A stretch of DNA of 64,000 nucleotides from Opisthocomus hoazin (GCF_030867145.1 NC_134417.1:6549577-6613576); one strand, 5' to 3'; numbered from the stretch's first letter, positions 13,801 through 24,375 are shown. Program-made: numbers and translations. Notes: a model not told the origin generated them from the letters alone.

Positions 13801-15113
13801 TCATACAAGACATTCTGGTAAGATCTCAGAGCCCCTCAACAACAACGAATCAGAAATGCTTTTGGGGACTCAGGGGATTTACATAAGATAACAGAGAGAA
13901 GCATAGTCAACTCTTTTTGCAGCTGCCTTTCAGCTCAGCGCTTCTGGATTACACCAGGAAAATGTAGGTTTCTAGGGCACATCATCAGCACAAGCTTCGC
14001 CCACACAACGGCACCGGCGAGGATCGCTCACCACCCCGAGCAGCTACAGCGGCAGCACGAGCGGTGGAGGGCCCCTGGCCGGCCCCAGCCCTCGCAGACA
14101 CCCGCACGACAGTTCAGCGTGGAGACCCGTGCTCTGCAGAGCGGCCTGAGAATAAACACAGTGTTGGCAAGAAAAGCGCCTATCAACACTCTATTTCATA
14201 CAGGGTGGAGTCTTCCACTAAACGATGGTAAGCGAGAAACAACTCTTCACCCCCGGACAGCTTCGGGAGCTCTGTAAACGACCTTCACTGGAGCAGGAGG
14301 CCAGGTCCCACAAGCTAACGCCATCCTCCCCCTACGAAACGCTTCCTTTCTCCGTTCTACCTCCTTGCCTTCAATAAAAGCCACAGCATCAGAGCCCAAA
14401 GGCAATTAAGTAAACAAGCAAACAACAAACCTTTCTCCCCGCAGAAAGGCACCTTCAGACAGCTCGCAGGCACAGCAGGCAGCAGATCACCCACCTCGGG
14501 AGAAGCGGGATGGCTCAGAGGGACCCAGCGGGTCCCTGCTCCCGCTGGCGCTCACCAACCCCACGCAGGTCACATCTCCCACAGATTTTTAAACAAACCA
14601 ACAGGTCTACATCGCTGATGACAAAATTCGAGCTTAAACGCTGCTACTAAGCGCCACGCTTCCGTGAAGGTTCTGACAAACACCCCTAATTATCTTCGGG
14701 GTAACAGAGCTCTGCGACAGAGGCTTCCGCGGCTGCGTTTTGTTCCACCTGGAAAATTTAACCGGGGAAGAAAAAGTAACAAGAACGGACCCCCTTGCCC
14801 GGGATTCCCGGGCCTCCCCCACGGCCGAGCTCCCACCACCGCACGCAGCGGGGCCGGCGCAGGCCGCTCGCCCGCCGAACACCCGGCGGAGGGAAGCGGT
14901 GCCGCCGCCGCAGCCTTCCCTCCGCCCCGGGCCCCACCTCAGCGGCCCCAGCGCCGCTCCCTGCGGGGCCGCAGGCCGGGCCGAGCGGAGCAGCGCGGCC
15001 TGCCCGCCGCCGTCACGCTTTCAGAAGGCTCCGGTCAGGGGGACCAGCGCGGGGGGCTCCCCCGACTCACGCTTGTACTCGGCCATCAGCCGCTTCAGCG
15101 CCGTCCCCGCCAT
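1864..15113 (-). CDS. UBE2G2: Ubiquitin-conjugating enzyme E2 G2, 5' exons (partial)
   Basis: E2 enzyme that accepts ubiquitin from E1 and, with ER-membrane E3s such as gp78 and HRD1, builds K48 chains on misfolded proteins in ER-associated degradation (family knowledge). Four coding exons join in phase on the minus strand: 15113-15071 (start, [14 protein letters not shown]), 7687-7652 (36 nt), 7564-7519 (46 nt) and 1982-1864 (119 nt). All junctions are GT-AG; donors are GTGAGT, GTGAGG, GTGAGT and GTGAGT. They give residues 1-81 of the usual 165, through the UBC-fold strands to the HPN motif (H79-P80-N81), whose Asn helps catalysis. Catalytic Cys89 and the acidic loop lie in later exons off the left edge. 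Intron 2 is only 87 bp. Residue 51 is Tyr where I recall Phe in human. The start is fixed by the conserved N terminus. Confidence 0.95.
1983..7518. other. UBE2G2 intron 3
   Basis: A 5.5-kb intron between the exons ending at 7519 and starting at 1982 on the minus strand. It is AT-rich relative to the rest of the window. I saw no convincing exon, interspersed repeat or structured RNA. The ORFs across it are short and unrecognisable. Confidence 0.6.
8527..8624 (-). mobile_element. CR1 LINE 3'-end fragment
   Basis: About 100 bp match the extreme 3' end of CR1 in reverse orientation. It starts with repeated CACAGAAT units (reverse of the CR1 terminal octamer) and continues through the typical AGGGGTTGGAAGGGACCTCT and TCACCTACAGCAGG segments. 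Homology to the CR1 tail stops near 8624. It is severely 5'-truncated, non-coding and lies in UBE2G2 intron 1. Confidence 0.9.
12222..12443 (+). repeat. Left arm of long inverted repeat
   Basis: This segment reappears in reverse complement at 14091-14312. Comparing the arms by eye over about 222 bp I count six mismatches, mostly transitions, so identity is about 97%. Homology stops abruptly at the inner edge after GTCTGCGAG and fades at the outer edge. The 1,647-bp spacer is not recognisably a transposase gene. It does not resemble CR1. The arm has no convincing coding function; on the minus strand an ATGGTAAGC string gives a donor-like site. Confidence 0.93.
14091..14312 (-). repeat. Right arm of long inverted repeat
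   Basis: Reverse complement of 12222-12443, lying in the same UBE2G2 intron. Transcribed together, the two arms could fold into a duplex of roughly 220 bp with a 1.65-kb loop in the pre-mRNA. I see no clear target-site duplication at the outer borders, so a transposon with long terminal inverted repeats is possible but unproven. A local inverted duplication, or arms kept alike by gene conversion, would explain it equally well. Confidence 0.93.
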
Positions 15114-15440
15114 GACGCGGCCGCGCCGCTCCCCGGCGGGCGGCTGCAGCGGCCTCCTCCTCCTCCTCCTCCTCCCCGGCGCGCGGCCCGGCCGCCCAGC
15201 GGCGGGGCTGCGCATGCGCAGAGCGGCGCCCGCCGTGCGCAGCGCCGAGCGCCCCCGGGGCAGAGCCCCGCGGTGAGGGCCGCGGCCTTGTCCCGGCCGG
15301 ATCCCGCGGGGAAGAGGCTGCGGGCGCGGAGGGAGCAACGGCAGCTGCTCCGCGAGGAGGGCAGGAGAGAGAAAAAAAAGAGTGGAAAACGTTGTACTGT
15401 GCGGCCAAATCCCCGGGGGGGGGGGGGGGGGGGGATTTGG
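14700..15440 (-). promoter_or_regulatory. UBE2G2 CpG-island promoter
   Basis: A CpG-dense, GC-rich block spans UBE2G2 exon 1. About 100 bp upstream of the start codon a perfect palindromic NRF1-type site, TGCGCATGCGCA, lies at 15209-15220, with a CTCCTC pyrimidine tract between it and the ATG. There is no TATA box, as expected for a housekeeping CpG-island promoter. The transcription start was not determined. Confidence 0.75.
15415..15434 (+). repeat. Poly-G run of 20
   Basis: An uninterrupted run of 20 G follows ATCCCC. It lies about 300 bp upstream of the UBE2G2 start codon. Such runs form G-quadruplexes and are prone to length errors in replication and sequencing. Confidence 0.9.
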
Positions 15441-15497
15441 TGCCGGGAGAGGGGTGCAGCGCGTACCCCGGGGCCGACAGCCGGGCGGGCCTCAGGG

Positions 15498-15722
15498 CTT
15501 TCCGTCTGAACATGAGGAAGAACTTCTTCCCTCTGAGGGTGACGGAGCACTGGAACAGGCTGCCCAGGGAGGTTGTGGAGTCTCCTTCTCTGGAGATATT
15601 CAAGACCCGCCTGGACAAGGTCCTGTACAGCCTGCTGTAGGTGACCCTGCTTCGGCAGGAGGGTTGGACTAGATGACCCCCAGAGGTCCCTTCCAACCCC
15701 GACCATGCTGTGATTCTGGGTC
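15498..15722 (+). mobile_element. CR1 LINE 3' tail
   Basis: About 225 bp of CR1 in the plus orientation. It encodes the last ~46 residues of the CR1 ORF2 protein (residues such as [20 protein letters not shown]) ending in a stop, followed by the CR1 3' UTR through TTGGACTAGATGACCC and GTGATTCTG. The element is 5'-truncated and lacks the reverse-transcriptase core. It borders the UBE2G2 CpG island and points away from that gene. Confidence 0.95.
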
Positions 15723-15734
15723 CCCAAGGCGGCT

Positions 15735-17027
15735 GCGGGCAGCGCGCGCCTTCCTGCCGGGAAGGGACAGCGCACCGAACTGTATTTACTGTACGCAAGA
15801 GTAAAGGACGACAAAGACATGGACAAAGGACAACAAGGGCCTTTTCCAGCAAGTTTCCAGCAAGCGGGAGGCGATCCAACACGGCCAGACAGGTTGGGTA
15901 ACCGTGAGAGGCAGCCAGCGGTCCCGCGGAGCGGCAGCAGGCAACCTCCGGAGGGGACAACAGGACAGCCTGCGTAAAAACGCACCTGGAACGGACGCCG
16001 CACTCGGCGTGGACCTCAGACCTGTGACACAAACACATCTGGTAAGGTTTGGGAGGTGGCAGAGCAGATACACACCCCACACACATCCCCATCTCCTCCT
16101 CGCTCGCTAGGTTCTTGACAACTCTTCTGTGCACGCAGCTTGGTGACGTTAAAAGGTGCTATTTTTCCTCATTTATCGAGCTCATCTACCAAAACCGAGT
16201 GTTAAAAAGGAACCTGAGGCTGCACGCTTCCAGCATGCACCGAGAAACAGAGCGAGGTACTGCAGGGAGCAGGAGGGAGGTGACAGGGTCCGCCCGTCGC
16301 TCGGCAAACGGCTGAAGCTGCAGTGATGGGTTTCGCTTTTTGTCAGCCGGCGCAACAGAAGTTACTGCCTCTCCGTGACCAGCGTTAGCCTTTGGACCAG
16401 CTGCTCTCCTAACTCCGCTTCTCACAATAATTCAGGACAAATCTAATTTCCGCATTAAAAAAGTATATTTTCAGACAACTTTATCATAATATGACAAAGC
16501 ACATGTAAATCTGCAATATTTTAAACTCTGACAAAGCACTGTATCTGCATGTACCAGCCTGCGGCATAGGCTTAACGCTTCTGAAGTAACTGTTTGCAAC
16601 ACGTGCTAAAAACTTAAAATCGGCATCTCTTTTCCTTCTCTTACACGTATCTCAAAAGGAAACTTTTACACTCACGATTGGCATGAAAATATACTGAGAT
16701 ATTTACAGGATTAGAATTAAACAGAGGGGCAAGACCAACAAGAGCCAGGAATGAACACTCCATGTCCTAACACATGGATGACTATTTAGGCCACAGGTTT
16801 AAAGAGAAAAAAAAAAAAAAAAGAAAAAAAAGATAACAGCAGAGAGACAACACATATTACTTAATCTGAATTTAAATCAAATTGGCCCAATTTAAGATAT
16901 AGATTAATCCCTGCAGATACTGTTTTGACTTGCACACGCAGTACGTCAAAGACAACAAGCAATTTTGGTAAATGTCCTCTAAAGTTGAGAAGAATCCCAT
17001 GTGATTGGCATGTTCATTTGTTTACTA
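15735..17027. other. UBE2G2-SUMO3 intergenic stretch
   Basis: Between the CR1 tail and the SUMO3 3' end I see no gene. The first 700 bp are GC-rich. The part from about 16,440 is AT-rich, with an A-rich tract near 16,806-16,830, and may include a longer form of the SUMO3 3' UTR. Confidence 0.5.
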
Positions 17028-17033
17028 TTTAAT
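17028..17033 (-). terminator. Possible SUMO3 poly(A) signal ATTAAA
   Basis: ATTAAA on the minus strand lies about 80 nt past the SUMO3 stop. It is the nearest canonical-variant poly(A) signal; I found no AATAAA between it and 16,000. The implied 3' UTR would be very short, so a more distal site is quite possible. Confidence 0.3.
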
Positions 17034-17110
17034 AGCAAATCCAAGGACAGATGAGAGAGTGAGGTGTGATGAGGATCCTTAAACTCCTCTTCTCAAAAGG
17101 ACGGCATATC

Positions 17111-19938
17111 TTAACACACTCCACCCGTCTGCTGTTGGAACACATCGATAGTGTCTTCATCTTCCATCTCCAGCTGTTAGAGTAACAGGGAAACACAAGG
17201 CTTGAAATACACTGGTTACACAAGTACTTAGCTCTCTACGCCTAACCGGTACCAGTAACAGAGCACATAAGGTGCAATTCCAATTAACTGATGCAGGAAA
17301 CGCCTTCCCTCAGTCACTCCAGAGCAGACACCCCATCGTCTCTCCGATCAGAGCATCGCCAACACCAGAATGGTTTTCAGAGGCACGCTTGTCAGTCGGA
17401 ACAAACTCGGCAGCTTAGCGCCTTCCACAGCCAATCACCCGGTCGGGTGTCTCCTCCGGTCCTTGCCCTGCCGGCCCAACAAACTTCCCACGCTCTCAGC
17501 ACTGCCGGTGCCAACAGCAACTGCGGCAGCTCCAGTGCCGGCTCTGAACAGGCTGACGCAGAAGGAGGACAGAGCTGCAAACGCCAGCACTTGCCCGGGG
17601 TCTTTTCCACACCAGCACTCCCGTGCCGGCTTCTTCAGCACTGACGCTCTTCCAGATTTCCCTCCCCCAACAGTGAGAACATTCAAGAGGGGGAGAAAAA
17701 GTCCCACCCTAGACAAACCATCTGGAACGTGCTAAACTTACAGCAACTATTTCAGAATCACGTTGATTTCAAACCCCTTTGATCTGCATACAGGCATCAA
17801 AATATTCGTATAGCAATTTTCAGTAAAAGTGTTTTTCATACCTGTGCAGGTGTGTCTGTTTCGTTAATTGGTTGTCCATCAAATCTGAATCTAATCTGCC
17901 TCATCGACAAGCCCTGCAAGTTTAAAGTAATTAATATGAGAAACCACGCTTGTGCTTCTAAATCCAAACAAAACATTTACAGATTTACTGTCAGAACAAA
18001 TATTAACAAAATTAAGACTCCAAAGATTTAAATGGACGGAACACTTAGTACATCTATCTTGCTACATAAATCAAGGAAGCGGAGCCGTTTGAGGGAAGTC
18101 CTGCTGCGCTGCTGTGGCAGCAAGGACCCTACGTGGAACCATAAGCGCGGGTTTGGCACCCGGTTCTGATCCTGCTCTGCGAGGCACAAATACAGAAAGT
18201 TAATTTACAAAGGTAATTTAAGAAGAGATCATTCAATGCACCTTCTATAAAGCCTCACAGGACGTGTTGGGAAGGAGCAGCAATTGTTTCTCACACCATC
18301 AGACAAGTAATGGTAGATTAAGTTGACTCAAAGCAAAACATTTGAAAAAAAATCTGAAAAAACTACTTTTTTGTGTAACTAGCTATCAGCACCGACTACC
18401 CATAGTTAAGACAAATTTTCACTCATGACAGGCATGTGCTCCCAGTTCTAGTTCTCTGTATTTCTGATGAAAAAGGGAACCATGAAAAAGACTGTTTGAA
18501 GAAAAAAAACTTGCAAGACTCGACACAGATAAAAATCTGCGTCTAAAAACTTGCAAGGTTTGTTAAACGAATGCTAGGGTCTAACATTAGTAAGTCAACG
18601 TTGCCCTTAAAACCCGAGCTGAATTCATGACTAAACCCTGTTTTGACAGCGTTCAATCACACGAGGCAGTCTTTATTCCCTGCCTCGGGGATCAGGGTCC
18701 TTTGCTTTGCCCTCTGAAGTCCTTCGAAATCCCCGCGCGATTCACGCTTCCAGACACACACAGAGCCACACCAACACAAAGACTTGCCGCGCCGCTCCGA
18801 AGATCCCACGTATCCAGCTCTCGTTCCCGACCCGAGAGGCGTTGTGCCACATCAGGCACGGGACAGGGCACAGCACGAGGTTCAAGCAAGCGACGAAAGG
18901 ATCCCGCAGGTAACGGACAAGGGGAAACGCCAGCAAACAAAACCTGACCCCGCTCCAAAAGCCATTCGCATCCCCACCCTCTGCTCCGCACCACCGAACG
19001 CAGTGCAGAAGCACAGGCGCCAAGAGCTACAGGCTGAGGAACTGGGCTGCGGGGGTGGACCCCGCTCCCGCTTTGCTCAGGGCGGCCCCGAGAAACAGCC
19101 ACCGGCATGGAGCAGCAGTTCAAACTGCGCAGCGGGCAACAGGAGAGATGTGTGACGGGAGGAGAAGAAAACCCACAAGGAGAACTTGTTCTGTGCCATT
19201 TTCTGAACAGAAAGCACACGCTCTAGCAAGGTGAGAAAGTTTTTAGAGAGGACGGAGCTGAGGGTTATGAGGCTATGATTTCAGAGTGAACTGGCCCCAG
19301 AGGCAGGATCAGAACTGGAGAAGTTAGGGTGACGCTGCTGCGGGTCGCTTGCGGAGCTCTGGGAGCACCCGGTGAGGACGAGGCGGTTGGCATCGGCTGA
19401 AGAGAAACTCCGGGCGCACCCCGAGCCCTCGCCCTCCCGGCTCCCTCGGGCCCCAGCTGGGAAGGCGGCCAGCGGAGCGCCCCCGGGCAGCCCCCCCGGC
19501 CCACCTGCCGCTCGCAGTAGGCCTTCATCAGCTTGCTGAGCGGGGTGTGCCGCTTGATCTTGAACTGCACCACGGAGCCGTCCTGCCCCGCCACTTTCAG
19601 GTTGATGTGGTCGTTCTCCGTTTTCACGCCTTCCTGGAGGAGGAGAAACGGGAGGGAGAAGCGGGTTCGGAGCTCCCGCCGCCGCCGCCCGCCAGCGGGG
19701 GCCGGGCGGTCTCCCCCGAGGCGGCGGGTGCTCGGGGCTCCGCGGGGCAGCCGCCACCTCCCCCGCCTCCTCCTCCTCCTCCCGCCTCGCCGCGCCCCGG
19801 CCCGGCCCACCCCGCCATCTTGGCCGCCGCACGCCGCCGGGCGGGGCGGGGCCCCACCGGCAGCCCTGCCCCGGGACCCGGCGGAGAGGCCTCTGCCCCG
19901 GCCCCGCCGCGCCTCACCTTGGGCTTCTCCTCCGACAT
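17111..19938 (-). CDS. SUMO3: Small ubiquitin-related modifier 3 (complete)
   Basis: Ubiquitin-like protein joined to lysines of mainly nuclear targets through SAE1/2 and UBC9 and removed by SENPs (family knowledge). Four coding exons on the minus strand: 19938-19918 (MSEEKPK), 19633-19505 (43 codons), 17913-17842 (24 codons) and 17173-17111 (with TAA). All introns are phase 0 and GT-AG. The product is 94 aa. Visible features are the chain-forming site K11 in VKTE, the beta-grasp core, and the maturation diglycine G91-G92 after QQQT. Only Val-Cys follow the diglycine, a SUMO2-like short propeptide, shorter than the 11-residue tail I recall for human SUMO3. Its N terminus and gene order argue for SUMO3 rather than a SUMO2 retrocopy, and the introns show it is not processed. 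Confidence 0.97.
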
Positions 19939-20420
19939 GGCGCCGGGGAGGCGACGGAGCGCGCCCGCGCTGAGGGAGCGGCCCGCGCGCTCGGCTCCCG
20001 CCGCCGCCTGCCGCCCGCCGCCCGCGAGAGCGCGCGCCTCGGCCCCGCCCTCGCCCCGCCGCCGCGCCAGCCCATTGGCCGCCCCGGACCGGTCACGTGA
20101 GGGGCGGGGGGATAGCTGCCGGAAGGAGACGGCTCACACCTCCCCGGGCGGCTCTGGAAAGTGCGTCAGGGGGAACCGGAAGCGCCGCAGGCCGCGGTTG
20201 GGGGCGGGGCCGCGGGCAGCCGTGTCCCCGCCGAGCCGCATGGGGTCGCCCTGCGCCGCCCGCCTGAGCACCGGCGGACGCCCGGGGTGTGTGATGCGGG
20301 GGGAGGGGGGGCGGGGAGGCGACGCACGTCCCGGCCAGGGCTGCCTCCCCCAGGCCGGAGCCTCCCCGCGCGCCTGCAGCCCCCCGCAGCACAGGGCAGA
20401 GCGGGACTGGGAGAGGAGAG
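19440..20420 (-). promoter_or_regulatory. SUMO3 CpG-island promoter
   Basis: A CpG island covers SUMO3 exons 1-2 and about 450 bp upstream. Sites on the upstream side are a CCAAT box (minus strand, 20074-20078), an E-box CACGTG (20094-20099), a GC box (about 20101-20110) and two ETS-type CCGGAAG motifs on the plus strand (20119-20125 and 20176-20182). No TATA box is seen. The plus-strand ETS motifs would allow divergent transcription to the right. Confidence 0.75.
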
Positions 20421-20588
20421 GAGAGGAGGGGCTTCTCGCAGACCTCCAGCTCAGCCTCTTGCCTTGCCTCTCTCCCTCTCCCTCTCTCCCTTCCCCTTCC
20501 CCTTCCAGGGGTGCATCCCCACAGGGACAGCAAACCGGCATGGAAGAAACCAGGCGTGGCCCCTCTCAGCATCCCCCATGGTTTTATT

Positions 20589-20792
20589 TCAGAGGGGCCC
20601 CGGGGGGCCCCGCCGCCCCGCTCGAAAGCGGAGCAAGGGCAGGCGGCGCGCGTGGTCCCCTGAGCCCGGCTCTGCCTCCCGGAGCCTCCGCAGCCATGAC
20701 GGGTCTTGGCGGATCGCCATCAGGATGTAGAGCCGTCTGTGCTCGTCGTTGTCCCACTGCCCGGACAGGCTCTGGCCACGCTGGCGGGGCAT
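20589..20792 (-). other. Unrecognised minus-strand ORF with stop abutting AATAAA
   Basis: A 67-codon ORF starts at ATG 20792 and its frame stays open upstream to about 20,960. It ends in TGA at 20591-20589, immediately followed by AATAAA (20588-20583). The middle, around DNDEHRRLYILMAIRQDP, looks protein-like with GC-ending codons; the ends are Arg/Pro/Gly-rich, as chance ORFs in GC-rich DNA often are. An acceptor-like CAG precedes the ATG. It could be the last exon of a small gene between SUMO3 and PTTG1IP, but I do not recognise the family and saw no upstream exon. It may be spurious. Confidence 0.25.
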
Positions 20793-20960
20793 GGGGGGTC
20801 TGCGGTCCCCAGGCTCAGAGACGAATCTCCGGCGTCGGGGACATCTGGAGCCCCGCTGCTGCTCCTGCCACCACAGACACGGCCACGTGCAGCGACGGAA
20901 GCGGCCGTGGTGACGGCGGGCCACCCGAGCATGGTCGTCTTCCACGTCCTGGCCGTGCAA

Positions 20961-23665
20961 AAGGCAGACCCCCCAACCCTTCAGGCTGTGCAGTTGGGGT
21001 GTTCATTCGGCACGGCGGTAGCCCCACCAAAGTCGTGCACGCCAAGCAGCAACTCGTCTCTTCAACTTACACAATCAAGTATTACATATGCATTAGATTT
21101 CCCACTACACCTATACATCTGCATAACCTGTCCCCGCTTCGTATTAAAATTAGTTCCAAGGGGTCATTTCCAGAGACTCCTCCCAACTGCGCTTGTGTGG
21201 TGGTGGGGATGAAGATAGGTGCCTCCGCTTCCTCACCTCTAGGTAACCTTTTGTTCTTGCACAGGCTCAGTTGTTTCCTGGCTTCCATCCAAACTGTGGG
21301 GTCGGTCTTAACCGGTTCTTTAAGGCCCTTCCAGCCCCCCTCAGACCACACAACAGTTAGCAAAACATGAGGCACCATCAGCCCAGCTCCACGCTGTGCA
21401 TGCCAAAGAGCTCAGCTGACAGCGCTCAACTGTCCACCAACATTCCTTTTAACCCCTTCCTTCAGTGCTCCCAGCTGAGGTTTTACCCAAGGGTTTCATC
21501 TCCCGCAGGGCGCTGGCTGTTGGTCCCGCATTTCCCGTTTCCCGGCGGAGCGGCCGTGCCCTGCCCTAGGAATCAGCCCGGCGCTGGCTTCGGCCGCCCT
21601 GCTTCCTTCCAAGCTTCTTCGTGCACCCTCAGTGCTGTCCCACCCCTCGGCTGCCCCATCCCCTCCCTCCTCCCCAAGCAGGCCAGCATGGCAGACTCAC
21701 AAAGGACTAATTCACCCTCAGATTAATTTTTGAGAGGCCAGGCTCAGCTCTTGGTTAGAGTGCAGACATGTTTCCTCCTGGACCCAGGCAGACATCTCAG
21801 CCACCCAAGGACCCAGCTTCACCTCCCTGCTGCAGGCCAGGCAAGCCAAAGGGATCACCAGCCTTGCAGAGCATCAGCCGCACGATACGTGCACACAGCA
21901 GCCTTCACAGGAGTAATTAGAAAAATTAGCAGAAGCTCCATCACAGGCTACGGAAGTCAGTCCCTGGGCCAGGGATGCTGGAGCCCAGGACGTGAGCAGA
22001 GGACCCAGCACTTCTGCCCAGCAATAACTGGTGCTGCCCTGGCAGCGTGTCATGGCCTCTGCTCGTCCACGGGGCATGGTTAGGCTCCATCCAGGCAGGA
22101 ACCCAGTTCCTCCTGGTGGGGGGGGGAGAACCTGCCCTGGTTCAGCAGAAAGACACAGTCTGTAACATGTGGGGTTCCTGCAAGGTTTTGGAGTGGGGTC
22201 CTTGACGGTCTTGGAGGCACCAGCCCTTAGTGCTGGGAGCAGGGCCAGTGGAAGCACTCAGGTAGCCCAAAGGGATCATACTGGTCCCAGTCTCCAGGAC
22301 AGGATGGGACACAGAACCCATCGCAGCCCAGGAGGGGTAGAGGCAGCTCTGACAGCTTTGCTGTTCAATACCAGCTGCCCCCACACATTGCTTGTTCTTA
22401 AACAAAGCTCCCAGAGGGTCCCCGCTATCTTTGGTTGGCAGGGGGACCACGGCCCTCCAGCCCAGCATACCCAGTAAAGGGTAGGATCTTTATCAACATT
22501 TTCACTATTCCTTACAGGGCTCCACACTTTTAATTTCCACACGCACAGGGCAGTTTGCACAAGCTGCTCCCAACCACAGGGCATTGGGAATTTCTTTAAA
22601 GCATCACCTCCCAGCCACACGCAGCCAGAGGAGATGCTGTCACCAGCTCCCACAGCTCCTAACTGGCAGCACCAGGATGCAGCCCCTGCCCAGCCAGTGC
22701 AGCGGACTGGGACAGAAGATGGGGGAGCACCCATGAGAGCTTGGCAACCTGACCCCACTCCTTGCCCTCCCTCCAGCGCTGCAGCCCAGTTCGCACTAAC
22801 AGGAGTCCAGGTGCTTGTGCAGCATTGGCAAAGTCATTCACTTCGTTCCTGCCACCTGAAGCCAAGTATCTTCTGGCAGCAGCCAAAGACAGCCTAGATT
22901 AAAAGTCACCTGCAAGTCTCACATCTCTGACCATCCTGGCAAAGCCAGCCAGATTCCGGCAGCCAGCACACAGCTCAGGCAGCAGCAGCAAGGTTTCACA
23001 GCTGGGTCACCTTCAGAAGTTCAGCTCAAGCAGTTCGTGTCCAAGGGCTAGAAGCCTGGCAATACAAATGGAGCATTTTATGCAAGCCCACAGAAATGCT
23101 GTTGACTGCAACCCAGAATGAGTCGCCCCACCTCGCAGCAGATCATAGTCAGCTTTTTTTAGACAAAGCTATCCAGCTAGATGTATTGCTTGCATGCAAG
23201 GCTCCTTCCCATTGTAAAGTCAATTTTGGTCAAGTACAGGGCCATGTCAGAGCAGTCAGCTCCCATCCTCCTTTCCCCACCCCCAGGTCCCTTGCACAGA
23301 TAGCATAGCACAGGGTTTAGTCTGTGCCCAACTCTGCCAGGAGCCTCCAGGCTGCCCCACTTAGACAAGGGCTCTCAGGGATGCTAGGGGACACAGCAAG
23401 CTCTTGCAGAAGGACCCAGCTCCTTTCTTGGATAGCAGCATTACTCCCAACACCCAGCTCTACCTAACAACTGAACATCTCCATGACCAGACTCCTCCTT
23501 TCATGCCTAGCAAGAGTTCAAGGCAGCCTTGCTTCTGGCCTCCCTCAGCTACCCCAGCAGGGCCTGATGAGCCAGGGCCACGTAACCATTAGCCTTCACT
23601 GCCAACCCATACCTGGTGTGGAAGCAGAATTAAACTCTTTCCGACTAGGACAGTAATCAAATCAG
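20961..23665. other. SUMO3-PTTG1IP intergenic stretch
   Basis: No exon, RNA gene or interspersed repeat is recognised here. Base composition is moderate, with many short ORFs on both strands that show no family resemblance. The right part, toward 23,666, may include the end of the PTTG1IP 3' UTR. Confidence 0.5.
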
Positions 23666-23671
23666 TTTAAT
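23666..23671 (-). terminator. Possible PTTG1IP poly(A) signal ATTAAA
   Basis: ATTAAA on the minus strand lies about 705 nt beyond the PTTG1IP stop codon, in a locally AT-rich patch. I noticed no AATAAA between it and the stop codon. It is a weak call based on the hexamer alone. Confidence 0.25.
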
Positions 23672-24375
23672 ATACAGTCAACATATTGTAAAGGCATCTG
23701 AATCCTACCGGATTGCTATCAGCTATGGCCATCAAGCCCAGGAGACCGCCTTCCTAGAAAGGCACAGAGAGGTAGGAGAGTTGGGACCTCCCTCCTGGGG
23801 GCCCAAGATAACTAGAAACTTGTGCTTTTTGAAAGGAATGCTAATGTGCTGGGACAAGTACAGGTATCTGGAGTAACAGCCAAGGCCTCCTGATGATCTA
23901 CAAGTCAAGAAGGTCTTGCTGGCTTTTGCCTATACTAAAAGAAATGAGAAAAAAAGAAAGGGGGTGGGTGGACAGGAGAGTCTGGCTCTGTGTGTGTGAA
24001 GGGTATTTGGTGAAGTGGGAGCAAGAAAGATGCATAAGGTTGCTTTTGCCCTTGGCCAGGGACAAGGACTGTTACTTGCATTGCTTCGGACTCCATTACC
24101 ACCCCAGGGGTGAGTGAGAAAAAACGCATCAGCCGCCGGTATTGCCACCATGTTTTCCTGTGCCAGCAGAGCAAGAGCAAAGCTTGAGCTTTAAACAAAT
24201 GCTCAAACAGAGCATCTGGAGTGAGGACAATGGTGTCATCAAGCGTTTTGCTCATCTTCTGTGGCAGCTGAAGCAAGAAGTGGCACCACCGTGGTCTCCT
24301 CGTGGTGGGGGAAGTGTGGAGTCCTGCGGCTCTGCAGGAAGGCACTGTTCACCAGGGTGGGCAGGTCTGGAGATG

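Larger units (their letters stand above)
7688..15070. other. UBE2G2 intron 1
   Basis: A 7.4-kb first intron that begins inside the CpG island. It contains a CR1 scrap (8527-8624), a possible ancient DNA-transposon scrap (about 8802-8842) and the two arms of a long inverted repeat (12222-12443 and 14091-14312). The rest shows no recognisable coding or RNA gene. Confidence 0.6.

Noticed and set aside
15067-16134. 355-aa minus-strand ORF and overlapping long ORFs at the UBE2G2 promoter
   Set aside because: They run through the CpG island, the poly-G run and the antisense of the CR1 tail. Only the [14 protein letters not shown] exon in this area is supported.
19547-21370. 607-aa plus-strand ORF across the SUMO3 CpG island
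   Set aside because: It is antisense to SUMO3 exon 2, dominated by Pro/Arg/Gly/Ser, shows no domain, and is expected where GC-rich DNA lacks stop codons.
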